The position numbers and the translations under genes were made by a program. The notes below the pieces were generated by a model. That model was not told where the DNA came from. It ran no database searches and worked only from the letters and a program-made list of their open reading frames with translations. A DNA stretch of 64,000 nucleotides from RGIG2206 sp045579085 (GTDB taxonomy: Bacteria; Bacillota; Clostridia; Oscillospirales; Acutalibacteraceae), in assembly GCA_045579085.1 (NCBI GenBank), contig JAZNLO010000030.1, positions 4,896-68,895 of the forward strand. The letters are read 5' to 3'. This document shows, piece after piece, positions 55,315-63,952 of this stretch. Within the stretch, counting starts at the first letter, position 1. Each line of letters begins with the position of its first letter.

Positions 55315-56292
55315 ATGGCAGATAAAACAGTTGAAACGGTTTCAGTACCTACTGAAGAAGAGCTTTCATTAATAAATAAGCTTTCTCGCAGAAAATTAAA
55401 GCCGGAGGAAGTTTTTGTCTTTTCTGTGGTGCTGTGCGACAACGAGGTTGACAGGGATAATGAGCGATTTTCGATAGAAGCTTTAAAAACCCTGAGCAGT
55501 CTTTACATCGGTAAGACGGGCATATTTGACCATTCTATGCACGGTCGTGACCAGTGCGCCAGAATTTTTGAATGTGAGGTTACAGCCGATGAAAACATCA
55601 TCACTTCGGCGGGCGAAACCTATCATTGCCTTAAGGCAAAGGCGTATATGCCGCGAACCGAAACTAATCGTGACCTTATGCTTGAGATAGATGCAGGCAT
55701 CAAAAAAGAGGTAAGCGTAGGCTGTGCTACAGCGGGCAGAACCTGCTCTGTGTGCGGCACTGACTTAACCCGAAGCCATTGTGGACACAGATTGGGCAGA
55801 TACTATACAAAGGGCGGCAAAAAGGTGAAATGTCACGCAATTTTGAGCAACGCAACAGATGCGTATGAGTGGTCATTTGTGGCAGTGCCTGCGCAGCGCA
55901 AAGCCGGGGTAACGAAAGCATTTGCGCTTGGTGCGGTAAACGACATAGACTCAATCATAAAGTCGCTCTCATCGGGCAGTGACATCACAGTTTCTGCAAC
56001 CGATTCACAGGAAATAATCAAGCTGCTCAGCAGCCTGCGTGAGAGCGCCGAAGACGGCGCGGCATACCGTGACGAGCTTAGAAAGGAAGCAATGCGACTC
56101 ACCCTTTTAAGTCAGCCCGAGCTCGATGGCGAAACAGCCGAGAGCATCGTAGGCTCTATGGACACACAAAGCCTTAAAAAGTTTAACGAGGCTTGCACAA
56201 AGAGCCTTTCAAGTCAGCTTCCGATTTGTCCGCAGCTTTTAGTAAAGACAGAAAAGTCCGAAGAAAAAGAAGTTAAAAACTATCTTATTTAA
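55315..56292 (+). CDS. Phage prohead protease with zinc-finger-like insert and scaffold-like tail
   Basis: A 325-residue protein. The N-terminal part (about 30-200) looks like a prohead serine protease: H73 in GIFDHSMHG and S134 in KKEVSVG are the candidate catalytic pair. Directly after the Ser segment is a Cys/His cluster (C144, C147, H155, C156, H158, C173) that resembles a zinc knuckle. From about residue 205 to 310 the sequence is helical and charged, like a capsid scaffold, and no separate scaffold gene exists. Protease identity is inferred from position and motifs. Confidence 0.72.
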   Translation: MADKTVETVSVPTEEELSLINKLSRRKLKPEEVFVFSVVLCDNEVDRDNERFSIEALKTLSSLYIGKTGIFDHSMHGRDQCARIFECEVTADENIITSAGETYHCLKAKAYMPRTETNRDLMLEIDAGIKKEVSVGCATAGRTCSVCGTDLTRSHCGHRLGRYYTKGGKKVKCHAILSNATDAYEWSFVAVPAQRKAGVTKAFALGAVNDIDSIIKSLSSGSDITVSATDSQEIIKLLSSLRESAEDGAAYRDELRKEAMRLTLLSQPELDGETAESIVGSMDTQSLKKFNEACTKSLSSQLPICPQLLVKTEKSEEKEVKNYLI

Positions 56293-56309
56293 TTTATGGA
56301 GGAAACAAA

Positions 56310-57320
56310 ATGTCATTCGATAATATCAGAATAGAAAAAGGAATGTATTCAGTACCCGGTAAGACCTTCACACAAGTGCTTGAGGAGATGGACCCCTCAA
56401 GAAACTACATAGGCACCGAGTATGAGGGCCTCGACGCTTTCCAGCGTCAGCTCAAGCGCTTTGATATCAAGGTCGCAGGCGCAAACTCTGATATGCTTCA
56501 GAAGTTTTACTCAACCAACGATTCAAGCGCACTTTTCCCTGAGTACGTATCACGTGCTATCAAGACAGGTATCGAGGAAACCAACCTGTTGCCTAACGTG
56601 ATTGCATCCACCACACGTATCAATGGTATGGACTATCGTTCGGTAGTATCTAACCCCTCAGATGACGATAAGTCATTGAAGCAGGTTGCAGAGGGCACAG
56701 CGATTCCTACCACCAGCGTAACAACTAAGGAAAATCTTGTTACTCTTACAAAGAGAGGCAGAATGTTGGTTGCATCTTATGAGTCACTTAAGTTCCAGCG
56801 CTTAGACCTCTTTACAGTAATGCTCCGTCAGATAGGAGCCTATATTGCAAAGCAGCAGTTTGCCGATGCAATGAACACCGTTGTTAACGGCGACGGCAAC
56901 GATAACGCAGCAGCAGTTGTAAAGACGGCATCAGCAGGCACTTTGACCTATGATGACCTGCTCAGCTTGTGGGATGCGCTTGACCCGTACGAGATGAACA
57001 CCATCATCGCATCACCCGATATGATGCTTAAGATGCTTGCAGTTAATGAGTTCAAGAATCCTCAGACAGGAATCAACTTCCAGGGAACAGGCAAGCTCAA
57101 CAATCCTCTCGGAGCAAACTTCATCAAGTCTGATGCGCTCGCACAGGGCACAATCATCGGCCTTGATAAGCGCTTTGCACTTGAGATGGTTATAGCAAGC
57201 GACGTATCGGTTGAATACGATAAGCTTATCGACCAGCAGCTTGAGAGAGCAGCAATTAGCTGCACCGCAGGCTTCTCAAAGATATTTGATGACGCATCAA
57301 AGGTGCTTAAGCTTGCGTAA
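56310..57320 (+). CDS. Phage major capsid protein, HK97-fold type
   Basis: A 336-residue major capsid candidate. It lies immediately after the protease with a TGGAGG site. An N-terminal helical section (about 1-75) may be the delta/scaffold part, followed by a long section matching HK97-like shells in layout: SRAIKTGIEETNLLPNV, the E-loop-like region with VTTKENLVTLTKRGRML, and a P-domain helix with IGAYIAKQQFADAMNTV. A putative partial terminator follows it, which would leave this gene more abundant than those downstream. Confidence 0.85.
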   Translation: MSFDNIRIEKGMYSVPGKTFTQVLEEMDPSRNYIGTEYEGLDAFQRQLKRFDIKVAGANSDMLQKFYSTNDSSALFPEYVSRAIKTGIEETNLLPNVIASTTRINGMDYRSVVSNPSDDDKSLKQVAEGTAIPTTSVTTKENLVTLTKRGRMLVASYESLKFQRLDLFTVMLRQIGAYIAKQQFADAMNTVVNGDGNDNAAAVVKTASAGTLTYDDLLSLWDALDPYEMNTIIASPDMMLKMLAVNEFKNPQTGINFQGTGKLNNPLGANFIKSDALAQGTIIGLDKRFALEMVIASDVSVEYDKLIDQQLERAAISCTAGFSKIFDDASKVLKLA

Positions 57321-57337
57321 ACAAATGCCTTTATAAG

Positions 57338-57360
57338 AGGGGAGCCAGTCTCCCCTTTAT
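57338..57360 (+). terminator. Weak terminator after the capsid gene, inside the cassette
   Basis: AGGGGAG at 57338-57344 and CTCCCCT at 57350-57356 form a 7-bp stem with a 5-nt loop, followed by TTATTTAT. Short tail, so partial read-through is likely. Confidence 0.6.
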
Positions 57361-57378
57361 TTATACGGAGGTGTAAAA

Positions 57379-57738
57379 ATGATAGAGTTTGAAAAGGTTT
57401 TAGGCGCATTTTCGTTGCTTGCGGATATAGACGAAGCCACCGCCAGAAAGAACGAGCCGCTTGTCAAGCTGGCAATAATGGAGATAAGCGTTAGGCTTAA
57501 GGACTCAGCCTGTGATATAAAAAATCACGACCGCATATGCCACGCTTGTGCCGCCGCCGCTTACTATAAGTACACTGTGGTCACATCTGCAAATGAGCAC
57601 GATTTTACAGTGGGCGATATAAAGTTCTCGGCAAAGGCAGCCGCAAATTTGACTCTGGCAAAGCAGCTTCGCGACGATGCAGTAGGCTCGATTGCAGACT
57701 TGCTTGAGCCGTCAGATTTTGCGTTTGTGCAGGTGTAG
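57379..57738 (+). CDS. Phage head-tail connector-like protein
   Basis: A 119-residue helical protein in the place of a head-tail adaptor. It has IRHACAAA-type helices and an acidic C terminus. Identification rests on size, helix content and position directly after the capsid gene. CGGAGG lies upstream. Confidence 0.6.
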   Translation: MIEFEKVLGAFSLLADIDEATARKNEPLVKLAIMEISVRLKDSACDIKNHDRICHACAAAAYYKYTVVTSANEHDFTVGDIKFSAKAAANLTLAKQLRDDAVGSIADLLEPSDFAFVQV

Positions 57739-57741
57739 AGA

Positions 57742-58074
57742 ATGAAGATAACCGAACAAATTAAACAGCTGATTGATAAATACGGTTTAAACGGCAGAGC
57801 GTTCAATCTTGATAAAGAGGTTGAGGTTAAGTGCTTTGTTCAGCCGATGAGATACAAGAATAAGATATATCTCGACAGCCAGTATACAAAGCTCGGCATA
57901 ATAGACGAAACCTGTTTTTTGTACATAGGTCCGCCTGAGGCTGAGCTCTGCGAGGGCACAAGTAAGGCTCTTGTACTTACGGACGGCAGAAATTTCACGT
58001 GCTCTAAGGTTGAAACTATTTATTACGGCAGTGAGCCTGTATACAAATGGGCAATTTTAAGACTAAGGCGGTAA
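57742..58074 (+). CDS. Phage head-closure (stopper)-like protein
   Basis: A 110-residue, mainly beta protein in the position of a head-closure protein. Its body carries VEVKCFVQPMRYKNKIY and FLYIGPP, similar in character to small stopper proteins of siphophages. Call based on position and size; no catalytic motif expected. Starts 3 nt after the previous stop. Confidence 0.5.
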   Translation: MKITEQIKQLIDKYGLNGRAFNLDKEVEVKCFVQPMRYKNKIYLDSQYTKLGIIDETCFLYIGPPEAELCEGTSKALVLTDGRNFTCSKVETIYYGSEPVYKWAILRLRR

Positions 58075-58078
58075 AACG

Positions 58079-58522
58079 ATGGCAACTTTTTATCCTGCAA
58101 TAACCGAAAAGGTAACCAAAATAATAGAAATGCTCCGAGAAGAAATCAATGAGCAGAACGTGTATGAGGTATATGACGAGTTCGCCGACAGAGAGGCGCA
58201 AAACCCGATATATGTTCCAACGGCAACCGTAGGAATAAAGAAGCTTGAGTCTGAGAACAAGTGGTTTATGGATTATCTCGGAATAGCCGACGGCAAAAGG
58301 GTGTTCGGGAAATATGTAACCGTAACCTATGGCATAACGATACATTCGCCCACCTCGATGGGCGGTGGCGCATGCAGAAAATTCCTGTGTCACATAAGGG
58401 ATGTATTCTACAAAGACCGTAGCTTTATCTCGGCAAGCATAGAGTCAGGCGAGATAAAATATGACAGCCTGAGAAGATGCTTGTATATGCCTGTGTATAT
58501 ACAGGTTAAGTATACGATATAA
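58079..58522 (+). CDS. Phage tail-terminator-like protein
   Basis: A 147-residue alpha/beta protein in the position of a tail terminator (tail-completion) protein. It begins with an amphipathic helix and then has mixed strands, including FGKYVTVTYGITIHSPTSMGG. Small proteins of this type sit between head and tail genes in siphophages and myophages. The assignment is by position. Confidence 0.5.
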   Translation: MATFYPAITEKVTKIIEMLREEINEQNVYEVYDEFADREAQNPIYVPTATVGIKKLESENKWFMDYLGIADGKRVFGKYVTVTYGITIHSPTSMGGGACRKFLCHIRDVFYKDRSFISASIESGEIKYDSLRRCLYMPVYIQVKYTI

Positions 58523-58535
58523 GGAGTGCAACAAC

Positions 58536-58874
58536 GTGTTTTATCAGTCTGAAGAAATAAATGTAACGGTATTTATAAACGGCGAAATGGTGCCTGCCGT
58601 TACACAGGTAGATATAGACCTTGAGCACGCAATAGTGGACTCACAGGTGGATAGGACTAAAAAGAAATATCTGGTTACAATTACACGTTATTTACCCGTT
58701 GGAGTTGAAGTAAACAATCTTTATACGATGAGAGGCTTCAACGTAACAGTTAATGATTCGTGGCTCAGCTTTGCGCTGTTTGAGTGCGAGTGGACCAATA
58801 TCAAACGGCACATCACAGCAGATGGCGTAGTTGAAACGTCAACCTTGTTAGCCGCAAGCTTTCAAGCAAATTAA
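58536..58874 (+). CDS. Unassigned last gene of the phage cassette
   Basis: A 112-residue, beta-rich protein starting with GTG at 58536, with AAGGAG 9 nt upstream. Segments such as INVTVFINGEMVPAVTQVDIDLEHAIV and YTMRGFNVTVNDSWLSFAL read like a small beta-barrel, possibly a tail-tube-like or capsid-decoration protein. I cannot name it. It is followed only by a terminator: no tape measure, tube, fibre or lysis genes follow. Confidence 0.6.
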   Translation: MFYQSEEINVTVFINGEMVPAVTQVDIDLEHAIVDSQVDRTKKKYLVTITRYLPVGVEVNNLYTMRGFNVTVNDSWLSFALFECEWTNIKRHITADGVVETSTLLAASFQAN

Positions 58875-58902
58875 CGGTAATCGGGCATTTATAATAACCT
58901 TT

Positions 58903-58940
58903 AAAGCGAGGGTGTCTTCTTAGGAGGACGCCCTCGCTTT
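58903..58940 (+). terminator. Strong terminator closing the phage cassette
   Basis: AAAGCGAGGG-T-GTC pairs with GAC-G-CCCTCGCTTT, followed by TTTT. It closes the unit 29 nt after the last gene. Confidence 0.88.
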
Positions 58941-59023
58941 TGTGCTGTTTTGTTCTGTTTCGCTTTTATGCGTTGCTTTTTTGCCATAAAAAACAAAAAC
59001 AAACAAATACCCCCACCATAACT

Positions 59024-59056
59024 GTGACATAAATCGCCCATAGTACAAGCTATAAT
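59024..59056 (+). promoter_or_regulatory. Possible long-spacer promoter for spoIIE
   Basis: TATAAT at 59051-59056 has no good -35 at 17 nt, but GTGACA lies at 59024-59029, giving 21 nt spacing. Spo0A-activated sigma-A promoters in Bacillus, including spoIIE, have unusually long spacers. No clear 0A box seen. Confidence 0.4.
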
Positions 59057-59094
59057 TTAATTTACTGATAATTATGTGTTACGGCGGTGATTGA

Positions 59095-61389
59095 ATGACT
59101 GAGAAGATTGAGAATAGACAGCAAGGAAAGCTCGCTTCAGCGGTAATGTGGCAGGCTATAACAGCGCTCGTCAGCTTTGCTTTTTCAAGAACAGCGTTGT
59201 TTGAGAGCTTTGCGCCTTTTGGGATAGCAATTGTTGCGGGAGCACCGTCAGTTTTGTCGCCGTCAGCGGCGCTTGGCGCAGCGATTGGCTACTTTTTGCC
59301 GATAACGGGAAGCGGAGGGTTCAGATATCTTGCTGCTGTGGTGTGCGTTGCGCTGATAAAAGCAGTGGTTCCCGAGCGGCAAAACATAATATCTCAGCAA
59401 GCGTTTTGCTCTGTGGCGGCATTTGTTGCGGCGGTAGCATCCTCGATTGCGGTAATAGCATCAGGCAGCGCAGATTTTACTCAGATAATAAAACTGCTTA
59501 TAGAGAGCTTAGTCGCTTCGGGCACAGCATATTTTGTCAGCCTTACATATTCACTAAGAGAGTCTTCGGGGAACAGCCGTAGCCTGTCAATAGCGGAAAC
59601 GGTATCGGTCACAGCGGTGGCAGGGATAATGTTGATTTCGCTAAGGGGTGTAGCAGTTTCGGGCGTGTCGGCTGCGGGAGTGATTGCCGCGCTGATAGTT
59701 ATATCTGCAGCAAGACAGGGTCAGTCGGGCGCAGGGGCAACGGCAGGCGCAGCTATAGGATTCGCTTTGTCGCTTGCCGATGGCTCACCGATGTGGCTTT
59801 GCGGCAGTTATGCAATGAGCGGACTCATAGCGGGCGTGTTTTCTACTCTTGGAGATATTGGCTTGCTTGTAATATATAATGTTGTAACAGCTATGTTTGT
59901 CATAATTTCAGGCAGCACAGAGCACTTGCCGCTTGTGTATGAATCACTTTCAGCCTCGTTGCTGTTTTTGGTATTGCCTAAAAAAATAAAGTCACCGCTT
60001 GCGCTTTTGTTTGCCCGTCAACCCGATATGCCACGTATGGACGGGCTTCGCAAAGCGGTCACGATGCGACTGCAGTTTGCATCAAAAGCGCTCAGTGACG
60101 TGTCTCAAACAGTTGAAAAGGTGTCGGGCAAGCTGAGCAAGATAAATGAGGTAAATTTTGAGCAGATGTTATACAAGGTGGAGCAAGAGGTGTGTTCAAA
60201 ATGCACCCTGCGCTCATATTGCTGGGACGACGGCGATTCACCCATACCTGCAGAGCTTGCGCGCCTTACAAGAGGTGAGATAAAAGCTGATTCAGCGCAA
60301 GGGGAGCTTGCTAAGGTGTGCAGCAGATTGGACAAGCTGTGCGAAAGCTTGGATAAAAACTATACAAACTTTGAAAGCCACAACGCAGCACAGCGTAGGG
60401 TTGATGAGGTGCGCGGAGCGGTAATGGACCAGCTTGCAGGGGTTTCGGATATGCTTTATGATATGGCTTGCGATTTTGAGCGTGAGAGAAGGTATGATTA
60501 CAATGCCGCTAAGCGAGTCGAGTCAGCGCTGAGAAAGCTTGGACTGGCACCAACGGATATCAGTTGCTGTGTAGACGAGGAAGATAGAATGACAGTTGAG
60601 GCGCGTGTCCAGTCAGGCGCGCAGACAAGGCTTAACCGTATGACTATAATGAAAGAGCTCAGCATAGCGTGCGACAGGGAGTTCGATGCGCCGTGCATAA
60701 GCTTTGCAAGGTCAAGTGTGCTTATTACTCTGAACGAAAAAAGTGAGCTGTATGTGGACACAGGCAGATGCAGTTTGGCTCATAACGATGCAAGACTGTG
60801 CGGAGATTCCACAGAGGTGTTCTTAGACGGCAAGGGCAAACAGATTATGCTGCTGTGCGACGGAATGGGCACAGGCGGAATAGCGGCGGTTGATTCAGCT
60901 ATGGCAACGGGCTTGATGGAGCGGCTGTTGAAATCTGGCTTTGGGTATGACTGCGCGCTGAAAATAGCAAACTCAGCTATGCTCTTTAAATCCACAAACG
61001 AATCACTTTCAACCGTTGACCTGTGTGCCATAGACCTTTACAGCGGACGCACCGAGTTTTATAAAGCGGGCGCTTGCCCAACAGTTGTGCTGCGCTCAGG
61101 CAAAACGGCGATAGCGGAGTGTGCGTCCTTGCCTGCGGGCATAGTGCGACAGGTCGGCTTTGACTCTGCGGCAGTGAATCTCAAGGCGGGCGACGTAGTG
61201 GTAATGTTTTCAGACGGCGCAACCTTTGACGGTACCGATTGGATATGCTCAGAGGTGGAAAAGTGGAATTCGTCGTCCTCTGCTCAACAGCTTGCCGAGC
61301 ACTTGGCAAGAACTGCCCGTCGCCGCAGAAACGACGGCCACTCAGATGATATAACAGTGATGGTTGCAATTATTGAAAAAGCGGTTTAA
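59095..61389 (+). CDS. spoIIE: Stage II sporulation protein E (SpoIIE phosphatase)
   Basis: A 764-residue membrane PP2C-type phosphatase that dephosphorylates the SpoIIAA anti-anti-sigma factor, releasing sigma-F in the forespore. About ten hydrophobic segments fill residues 15-305. A linker with Cys pairs (CSKCTLRSYCW) follows. The PP2C domain (about 550-760) has LLCDGMGTG, the second acidic motif MFSDGATFD and the final SDDITVMV, so all metal-site regions are present. It shows that the organism makes, or comes from makers of, endospores. Confidence 0.96.
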   Translation: MTEKIENRQQGKLASAVMWQAITALVSFAFSRTALFESFAPFGIAIVAGAPSVLSPSAALGAAIGYFLPITGSGGFRYLAAVVCVALIKAVVPERQNIISQQAFCSVAAFVAAVASSIAVIASGSADFTQIIKLLIESLVASGTAYFVSLTYSLRESSGNSRSLSIAETVSVTAVAGIMLISLRGVAVSGVSAAGVIAALIVISAARQGQSGAGATAGAAIGFALSLADGSPMWLCGSYAMSGLIAGVFSTLGDIGLLVIYNVVTAMFVIISGSTEHLPLVYESLSASLLFLVLPKKIKSPLALLFARQPDMPRMDGLRKAVTMRLQFASKALSDVSQTVEKVSGKLSKINEVNFEQMLYKVEQEVCSKCTLRSYCWDDGDSPIPAELARLTRGEIKADSAQGELAKVCSRLDKLCESLDKNYTNFESHNAAQRRVDEVRGAVMDQLAGVSDMLYDMACDFERERRYDYNAAKRVESALRKLGLAPTDISCCVDEEDRMTVEARVQSGAQTRLNRMTIMKELSIACDREFDAPCISFARSSVLITLNEKSELYVDTGRCSLAHNDARLCGDSTEVFLDGKGKQIMLLCDGMGTGGIAAVDSAMATGLMERLLKSGFGYDCALKIANSAMLFKSTNESLSTVDLCAIDLYSGRTEFYKAGACPTVVLRSGKTAIAECASLPAGIVRQVGFDSAAVNLKAGDVVVMFSDGATFDGTDWICSEVEKWNSSSSAQQLAEHLARTARRRRNDGHSDDITVMVAIIEKAV

Positions 61390-61419
61390 GGGAAAAGGGT
61401 ATAAAGTGAAAAGGGGCAC

Positions 61420-61448
61420 TTGCCAAATGTTTGAAAATGTGTTAGAAT
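61420..61448 (+). promoter_or_regulatory. Promoter for yebC
   Basis: TTGCCA at 61420-61425 and TAGAAT at 61443-61448, spacing 17 nt, about 34 nt upstream of the start. Confidence 0.6.
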
Positions 61449-61482
61449 GGCTAAGTTAAAAAAGTTGTGGAGGTATTTATAT

Positions 61483-62211
61483 ATGTCTGGCCATTCAAAA
61501 TGGAATAACATTAAGAGAAAAAAGGAAAAAACCGATGCTCAGAAAGCAAAGGTGTTCACACGTATAGGCCGTGAGCTTGCGATGGCGGTTAAAGCCGGCG
61601 GACCTGACCCCAACGTAAACGGAAAGCTCAGGGATATAATCTCAAAGGCAAAGGCAAACAACGTACCTAATGACAACATTGACCGTATGCTTAAAAAGGC
61701 TTCGGGCGAGACCGATAGCAATTATGAGGAGATAGTATACGAGGGCTACGGCCCCGCAGGTATCGCAGTTATCGTTGAAACCTTAACCGATAACCGCAAC
61801 CGCACAGCAGGCGAAATGCGTCATTACTTTGATAAAAACGGCGGTAATCTCGGTCAGAGCGGCTCAGTTATGTTTATGTTTGAGCGCAAGGGCGTAATCG
61901 TGATTGAGTCGGAGGGGCTCGATGAGGATACAGTTATGGAAGATGCGCTTGAGGCTGGGGCAGATGATTTCAACGTTGAAGAAAGCGTGTTTGAGATAAC
62001 AACAGATGCAAATCAGGTTGATGCAGTAAGCCGCGCGCTTTCAGAAAAAGGTTATAAATTTGTTTCTGCTGAGGCAGAGTATGTGCCGAATATGACCAAT
62101 GACCTCACAGACGAGGAGGCAGTGTTCAAAATGAATCGCTTGCTCGATATGCTCGAGGAAAATGACGATGTTCAAAGCGTCTGGCACAATTGGAATATGC
62201 CTGAGGAATAA
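61483..62211 (+). CDS. YebC/PmpR-family protein
   Basis: A 242-residue YebC/TACO1-family protein, called a transcriptional regulator in older work and linked in more recent work to translation of proline-rich stretches. It starts with the invariant MSGHSKWNNIKRKKEKTDA. RELAMAVKAGGPDPN and YEGYGPAGIAVIVETLTDNRNRT follow, both typical. The ATG at 61483 is set by GGAGG 9 nt upstream; an in-frame codon at 61447 lies within the promoter. Confidence 0.94.
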   Translation: MSGHSKWNNIKRKKEKTDAQKAKVFTRIGRELAMAVKAGGPDPNVNGKLRDIISKAKANNVPNDNIDRMLKKASGETDSNYEEIVYEGYGPAGIAVIVETLTDNRNRTAGEMRHYFDKNGGNLGQSGSVMFMFERKGVIVIESEGLDEDTVMEDALEAGADDFNVEESVFEITTDANQVDAVSRALSEKGYKFVSAEAEYVPNMTNDLTDEEAVFKMNRLLDMLEENDDVQSVWHNWNMPEE

Positions 62212-62344
62212 ACAAAACACATACAATTTGGAGAGGTTGCTGAAAACAACCTCTCTTTTTAGTTATAATTGATAATCTTTAGGAAAACGATTGAAAATTT
62301 GTTGTGTATATGGTAGTATAATGCAAATAGGAGGGATAGTAAAA

Positions 62345-63952
62345 ATGAAAGTTTTGTTTAGAATCACAGCGCTTGTTTTAGCGTTGACAACGGCGCTTAT
62401 GTTCGCTGCTTGCAGTAAGCAGGACGCAGACAGCGCTTCTAAATCGGCATCTAAATCAGCATCTAAGGCTTCAACAAGCGGCACAGCATCTTCTGAAGAG
62501 AGTGCAGCTGAGGGCTCAACCGCAACCTCGTCTGAGGCAACTGTCTCTTATGAAACCAGAGTTATGAGCAAGGGCGAGCTCACATTAAAGACTATTGCAA
62601 ACATTAAATCCAATTTAAGCCATCAGGGCAGAAGAACTGTAGTACGTGAAGGCAATTATCTTTATTCCTGTATAAACGACGGCGGCAAGAGTTATCTTGT
62701 AAGATATGACGTAACGGGCGCAACACAGCCAAAAGAATTGCAGTTGTTTAACAGGAAAGATTCAAGTGAGCCGAACTTCTTCTTCGGTTGGGTTGCAATT
62801 AAGGGCGATTATATCTATTGCGGAGCAAGAAATTACGAGGCAAACGTACCCAATCCTGATATAAACAACGGCAAGCTTGTAATTGTTAATAAGAAGGATT
62901 TCAAAATCGCAACTAACGCAAAGGTTACATTCCCCAACAATAAATCCTCTTATCAGGCAGAGGCTGGAGAAGAATATGTTTGGGAAAACGGCAAACAGGA
63001 TAAAACCCGTCTGGAGCAGGGCTACGGCACTTTTGATTACAAAAACGGCATATGCAATTTCAACTTCAAGGTTAGCCGCGTGATAGTATATAAAAATATT
63101 CTTATTGTAAACTTGCAGATGCGTGGCTGGTGCGCCTTTGCTATTGACCCGAAGGACCCGTCGAAGCTCACCTTAGCATCCACAACGTTTTGGAGCAATT
63201 ACGAATATGGCTCTTATGAGCATCAGGGCGGTCAGGTATTTGAAGCAAACGGAAAAACTTATTACTTTGCTATAGGCTTCGCTGCAGGAAACGCCTGCTA
63301 TGACATTACGGATATATACAATCCAAAGGTTGTTTACGACTTTGTAAAGGGCAGCAAGCAGATATTTACTGAGAGAAACAAACTGTATAGTATGATACAG
63401 GAGGATTTCCCGAATAAGACTATAAATGCAGGAGTAATGGGCTTGCAATTCTTCAATGTTGTTGTTGACTATCCGAATGCATATTGCACATTGTCCACCG
63501 GCACAAGAGGACAGGGCACAGAAAATGCGTTTGAGGCAATCATAACGTATGACATGACCGATATCGCAAACGGCAACATAGTCGTAAAAGATATAGCTTA
63601 CTTGCCTGAGGAGAACCACGTGTTGTATAGAGATACTGACGTTCCTCCCACAACGCTTGCAAAGGTTGGAGATTATATCTTTGTTGGATGCTTGGAACAG
63701 GGACTTGGTGTTTTCAAGATTGATAACAACGGTGTAGCTCGCTTTAATATGATGCTCACAAATGAAGATATGGGCATCAATAAGAATGAGTGTCTCGGCT
63801 TGGACAATGTATTTACAACAGGTGAAAATGAGTTTGTTGTTCTCAACTGCGGTGGTAGAAAACACACACCCGGCGCAGCTATGGACCCGATTGACGAAGT
63901 ATCAATAACAGTTCCCAGAATGTTAGTGGTCACAGTTGAGCCTAAAAAATAA
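62345..63952 (+). CDS. Secreted lipoprotein, possible beta-propeller
   Basis: A 535-residue lipoprotein. The signal peptide ends in the lipobox FAAC. A Ser/Ala/Lys-rich spacer of about 50 residues includes a tandem SASK repeat. The mature domain (about 80-535) has recurring units such as GNYLYSCINDGGKSYLVRYDV, GDYIYCGARNY, GGQVFEANGKTYYFA and GDYIFVGCLEQGLGVFKID, which suggest a beta-propeller of several blades, similar to LVIVD-type repeats. Substrate unknown. The ATG at 62345 is supported by GGAGGGA. The window ends 48 nt after the stop. Confidence 0.78.
   Translation: MKVLFRITALVLALTTALMFAACSKQDADSASKSASKSASKASTSGTASSEESAAEGSTATSSEATVSYETRVMSKGELTLKTIANIKSNLSHQGRRTVVREGNYLYSCINDGGKSYLVRYDVTGATQPKELQLFNRKDSSEPNFFFGWVAIKGDYIYCGARNYEANVPNPDINNGKLVIVNKKDFKIATNAKVTFPNNKSSYQAEAGEEYVWENGKQDKTRLEQGYGTFDYKNGICNFNFKVSRVIVYKNILIVNLQMRGWCAFAIDPKDPSKLTLASTTFWSNYEYGSYEHQGGQVFEANGKTYYFAIGFAAGNACYDITDIYNPKVVYDFVKGSKQIFTERNKLYSMIQEDFPNKTINAGVMGLQFFNVVVDYPNAYCTLSTGTRGQGTENAFEAIITYDMTDIANGNIVVKDIAYLPEENHVLYRDTDVPPTTLAKVGDYIFVGCLEQGLGVFKIDNNGVARFNMMLTNEDMGINKNECLGLDNVFTTGENEFVVLNCGGRKHTPGAAMDPIDEVSITVPRMLVVTVEPKK

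Noticed and set aside
57742..58074. Overlap of small connector genes as evidence of a programmed frameshift
   Set aside because: The genes have separate starts with plausible ribosome sites and no slippery sequence at the junctions.
52364..58889. Short direct repeat (AATCGGGC) flanking the phage cassette, as possible att scars
   Set aside because: Only 8 nt match exactly; in two flanks of about 200 nt each such a match is expected by chance, and no integrase is present.
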